The notes under the pieces were generated by a model. The model searched no databases. It was not told the origin of the DNA and saw only the letters and a list, made by a program, of their open reading frames with translations. A stretch of 8,215 bases of DNA from Ruminococcaceae bacterium UBA866. GTDB taxonomy: Bacteria; Bacillota; Clostridia; Oscillospirales; Ruminococcaceae. Made by a program: the position numbers and the translations under genes. This document shows positions 6,088 to 8,215 of the stretch, piece after piece. The DNA is taken from positions 85,712 to 93,926 of the forward strand of contig DBGA01000084.1 in the NCBI GenBank assembly GCA_002295325.1, written 5' to 3'. Each line of letters begins with the position of its first letter. The stretch's first letter is position 1.

Positions 6088-7245
6088 ATGGCTCAAAAAA
6101 TAAAGGATAAACCATTAGTTGAACAGCAAGTTTCTGCTGGGGATAGAAAAAAGGCACTTGAAACTGCAATTAGTCAAATTGAAAAACAATATGGCAAAGG
6201 TGCTGTAATGAAGCTTGGACAAGCAACAACAATGAATGTTGATGTCATTTCAACTGGTTCGCTTGGACTTGATATGGCGCTTGGCATTGGCGGCGTTCCT
6301 CGTGGACGTATCGTCGAGGTTTATGGCCCAGAGTCATCTGGTAAAACAACAGTAGCATTGCATGTTGTAGCACAAGCGCAAAAAGCGGGTGGAGAAGCTG
6401 CATTTATCGACGTTGAGCACGCGTTAGACCCAATCTATGCAAAGGCATTGGGCGTTGATATCGACTCTCTTTTGGTTTCACAACCAGATACAGGTGAGCA
6501 AGCGCTTGAAATAATGGAAGCACTAATTCGTTCTGGAGCGATTGATGTGATCGTTCTTGACTCGGTTGCAGCGATGGTAACAAAGGCTGAAATCGAGGGC
6601 GAAATGGGCGATACCCATGTTGGACTTCACTCAAGGCTGATGTCACAAGCTCTAAGAAAACTTACTGCTGTGGTATCACGTTCCAACTGTGTAGCGATAT
6701 TTATTAACCAAATTCGCGAGAAAATTGGTGTGGTTTATGGTAACCCTGAAACTACTCCTGGTGGACGTGCGCTTAAGTTCTACTCTTCCGTTCGTATTGA
6801 AGTAAGACGTGGCGAGGCCATCAAAAATGGTACAGAGCTAATCGGAAACAAAACGAAGTGTAAAATTGTGAAAAACAAGGTTGCGCCTCCATTTAAAGAG
6901 GTTATCTTTGACATCATGTATGGTGAGGGAGTTTCACGCATTGGTGAGATTATTGACTATGCAGTTGAGGCTGAAATCATCGATAAAAGTGGAGCATGGT
7001 TCAGCTATAACGGCGAGCGCCTAGGTCAAGGTCGTGATAAGGTGAAAGCGTTGCTCAAAGAAAACACTGCTTTATGCGAAGAATTGGCTCAAAAAGTAAA
7101 AGACCACAGTGCTGAACTTTTACTGAAAACCAAGGAAAAAGCAACAAAAACAGACGCTGATGCTAAAAAAGCTCCAGTAAAAGTAAGTAAGGCGAATCTT
7201 GGTGACGATATCGACATCGAGGCAGATGAAGCTGATTTTGAATAA
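6088..7245 (+). CDS. recA: RecA recombinase
   Basis: RecA polymerises on single-stranded DNA with ATP, drives homologous pairing and strand exchange, and stimulates self-cleavage of LexA-type repressors. All core elements are present: Walker [10 protein letters not shown] (80-88), catalytic Glu110 in [10 protein letters not shown], Walker [10 protein letters not shown] (154-162), loop L1 around [14 protein letters not shown] (170-183), loop L2 from about [20 protein letters not shown] (206-225), and the signature [14 protein letters not shown] (228-241). At 385 residues it is longer than the usual 340-355; the excess is mostly a Lys/Ala-rich then strongly acidic C-terminal tail (about 347-385, ending [12 protein letters not shown]), a type of tail known to temper DNA binding in other RecA proteins. 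An earlier in-frame ATG at 6067 lacks a ribosome binding site, while ATG 6088 has ACGGGG at 6075-6080 and gives a normal N-terminus, so 6088 is preferred. It is probably cotranscribed with recX and rimO. Confidence 0.97.
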   Translation: MAQKIKDKPLVEQQVSAGDRKKALETAISQIEKQYGKGAVMKLGQATTMNVDVISTGSLGLDMALGIGGVPRGRIVEVYGPESSGKTTVALHVVAQAQKAGGEAAFIDVEHALDPIYAKALGVDIDSLLVSQPDTGEQALEIMEALIRSGAIDVIVLDSVAAMVTKAEIEGEMGDTHVGLHSRLMSQALRKLTAVVSRSNCVAIFINQIREKIGVVYGNPETTPGGRALKFYSSVRIEVRRGEAIKNGTELIGNKTKCKIVKNKVAPPFKEVIFDIMYGEGVSRIGEIIDYAVEAEIIDKSGAWFSYNGERLGQGRDKVKALLKENTALCEELAQKVKDHSAELLLKTKEKATKTDADAKKAPVKVSKANLGDDIDIEADEADFE

Positions 7246-7844
7246 TGAAAATTACTGATATTGTAAAAGCTAAGGGTTCTAGGTATACCGTATTTGTTGA
7301 TGATGAATATTGGTATATCCTAGACCTTGAAATAATAATGGCGAATGCTTTGAAGATTTCAACCGAGGTTGACGAGGATTTTTTAGAGGATATTATGATG
7401 CAGGCAGAGCGCCGAAAGGCGAGGGAACGTGCGTATTATCTACTTGGTTATCGTGACCACTCTAAAAAGGAACTTTATGATAAGCTGTTAAAATCTGCAC
7501 GTCCAGAAATTGCAATGGATATCATAAATATGGTCGAAGAACAAGGTTTGCTTAATGATGAAGATTATGCAGGAAAACTTGCACGCTACTATATGTTAAG
7601 CAAAAAATGGGGTGCAAAAAAAGCGTATTATGAGATGCTCAAACGGGGCATTGACAAAGAACTTATACTTTCTGCTATTGACGAATGTGACGTTGACTTT
7701 ACAGAGCAGATAAAAGCGATAATTGACAAAAAATATTACGATTGCCTTGAAGACTATAAGGGCAAACAGAAGTTAATTGCGGCATTAATGCGTCTTGGAT
7801 ATTCCTATGACGACATAAAAACTGCAATCAGTGAATATAATTAA
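7245..7844 (+). CDS. recX: RecX, regulator of RecA
   Basis: RecX binds RecA filaments and usually limits RecA polymerisation and recombinase activity. The 199-residue product has the RecX build of helical repeats: the typical segment AYYLLGYRDHSKKELYDKLL (63-82), GLLNDEDYAGKLARYYM (101-117) followed by KKWGAKKAYYEMLKRGI (120-136), and a final repeat with KLIAALMRLGYSYDDIKTAI (176-195). The first 50 or so residues are a small strand-rich N-terminal part as in Gram-positive RecX. The ATG shares one base with the recA stop (TAATG, 7243-7247) and has no clear Shine-Dalgarno, so it is probably translated by ribosomes that terminate on recA, keeping RecX below RecA in amount. The context directly after recA is the classical one and supports the assignment strongly. 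Confidence 0.93.
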   Translation: MKITDIVKAKGSRYTVFVDDEYWYILDLEIIMANALKISTEVDEDFLEDIMMQAERRKARERAYYLLGYRDHSKKELYDKLLKSARPEIAMDIINMVEEQGLLNDEDYAGKLARYYMLSKKWGAKKAYYEMLKRGIDKELILSAIDECDVDFTEQIKAIIDKKYYDCLEDYKGKQKLIAALMRLGYSYDDIKTAISEYN

Positions 7845-7860
7845 AGTCGGGGGATATAGA

Positions 7861-8215
7861 GTGGGAATAAAAGTATCAATGGTATCATTGGGTTGTTCAA
7901 AAAATCAGGTTGACGCTGAAATGCTACTTGGAAAAATAAGAAATAATGGTTATGAGCTTGTTGCAAATGTAGGTGAGAGTGACGTAGCGATTGTAAATAC
8001 TTGTGGATTTATTCAAGCTGCAAAGGAAGAGGCAATCGAAAATATACTAGAGCTTGCACAGCTTAAAAAAGAAGGCACAATCAAAGCAATTATCGTTACC
8101 GGTTGTATGGCAGAGCGATATAAAAGTGAAATAATTGATGAAATGGACGAGGTTGACGCTGTTTTAGGCATCGGTTCTAATGATGAAATTTGCGATGCGA
8201 TTAAAAAGGCTGTTT
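7861..8215 (+). CDS. rimO: Ribosomal protein S12 methylthiotransferase RimO, 5' part, cut by the window end
   Basis: RimO is a radical-SAM enzyme that adds a methylthio group to a conserved aspartate of ribosomal protein S12. Only the first 118 codons are here, covering the N-terminal methylthiotransferase (UPF0004) domain. Translation of the frame gives SLGCSKNQVDAEMLLG (9-24), VNTCGFIQAAKEEAIE (45-60) and VTGCMAERY (79-87); Cys12, Cys48 and Cys82 are the three ligands of the auxiliary iron-sulfur cluster. CSKNQVD and the VDAVLGIGSND segment favour RimO over the tRNA-modifying relative MiaB. The radical-SAM CxxxCxxC motif and TRAM domain would lie beyond the window. Start: GTG 7861 with GGGGGA at 7849-7854, six bases upstream. 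It is 16 bases after recX with no terminator between, so it is likely in the recA operon. Confidence 0.93.
   Translation, partial: MGIKVSMVSLGCSKNQVDAEMLLGKIRNNGYELVANVGESDVAIVNTCGFIQAAKEEAIENILELAQLKKEGTIKAIIVTGCMAERYKSEIIDEMDEVDAVLGIGSNDEICDAIKKAV

Noticed and set aside
6404..6646. Antisense open frame of 80 codons opposite recA
   Set aside because: Its composition is a by-product of recA codon use; no start signals or homology-like motifs.
1..8215. CRISPR array, IS element, tRNA, prophage or defence genes
   Set aside because: Read across both strands; no regularly spaced repeats, transposase, tRNA-like cloverleaf or phage motifs were seen, and all gaps between genes are under 200 bases.

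Overview
The window reads as chromosomal DNA of a low-G+C Gram-positive anaerobe, most likely a Clostridia member near the Oscillospirales (Ruminococcaceae-type). The basis is AT-rich codon use, strong AGGAG-type ribosome binding sites, GTG/TTG starts at four of the eight genes whose start is visible, a lipoprotein of a type I associate with that group, and the Firmicutes-typical pairing of a DUF1385 membrane protein (YqhQ-like) with prmC. The lineage is an inference from protein style, not from a marker comparison. All genes run on the + strand and nothing suggests a phage, IS element, CRISPR array or RNA gene.

Layout. 1-512: the 3' part of a multi-spanning membrane protein of unknown function, closed by a perfect 38-bp palindrome that should act as a terminator (524-561). 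562-695: intergenic region with an extended -10 promoter and several TTAAC motifs. 696-2018: lipoprotein with three Asp-rich FG-GAP/VCBS-like motifs. 2046-2741 and 2775-4262: OmpR/PhoB-type response regulator and its membrane histidine kinase. 4249-5190: DUF1385 membrane protein, overlapping the kinase gene by 14 bases. 5184-6026: prmC, overlapping DUF1385 by 7 bases. 6088-7245: recA. 7245-7844: recX, overlapping recA by one base. 7861 to the edge: the N-terminal third or so of rimO.

How it fits together. The lipoprotein, regulator and kinase form a three-gene envelope-sensing cassette with short gaps, and the overlapping reading frames run on into DUF1385 and prmC, so the sensory genes and the release-factor methyltransferase may share transcripts. 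A second promoter-like site over the lipoprotein stop codon could give the regulator-kinase pair its own transcription. A well-formed extended -10 promoter inside the 3' end of prmC probably starts the recA-recX-rimO transcript. RecA and RecX are the recombinase and its modulator; RimO modifies ribosomal protein S12.

Most of the window is conserved housekeeping DNA. I do not see a clear new defence or mobile system. The parts least explained by known biology are the lipoprotein/two-component cassette with its unknown signal, and the DUF1385 protein with its HGAEHK and HPRCGTSF motifs. The gene order (prmC followed by recA rather than prfA; rimO after recX rather than before recA) looks rearranged compared with the arrangements I know from other Firmicutes.
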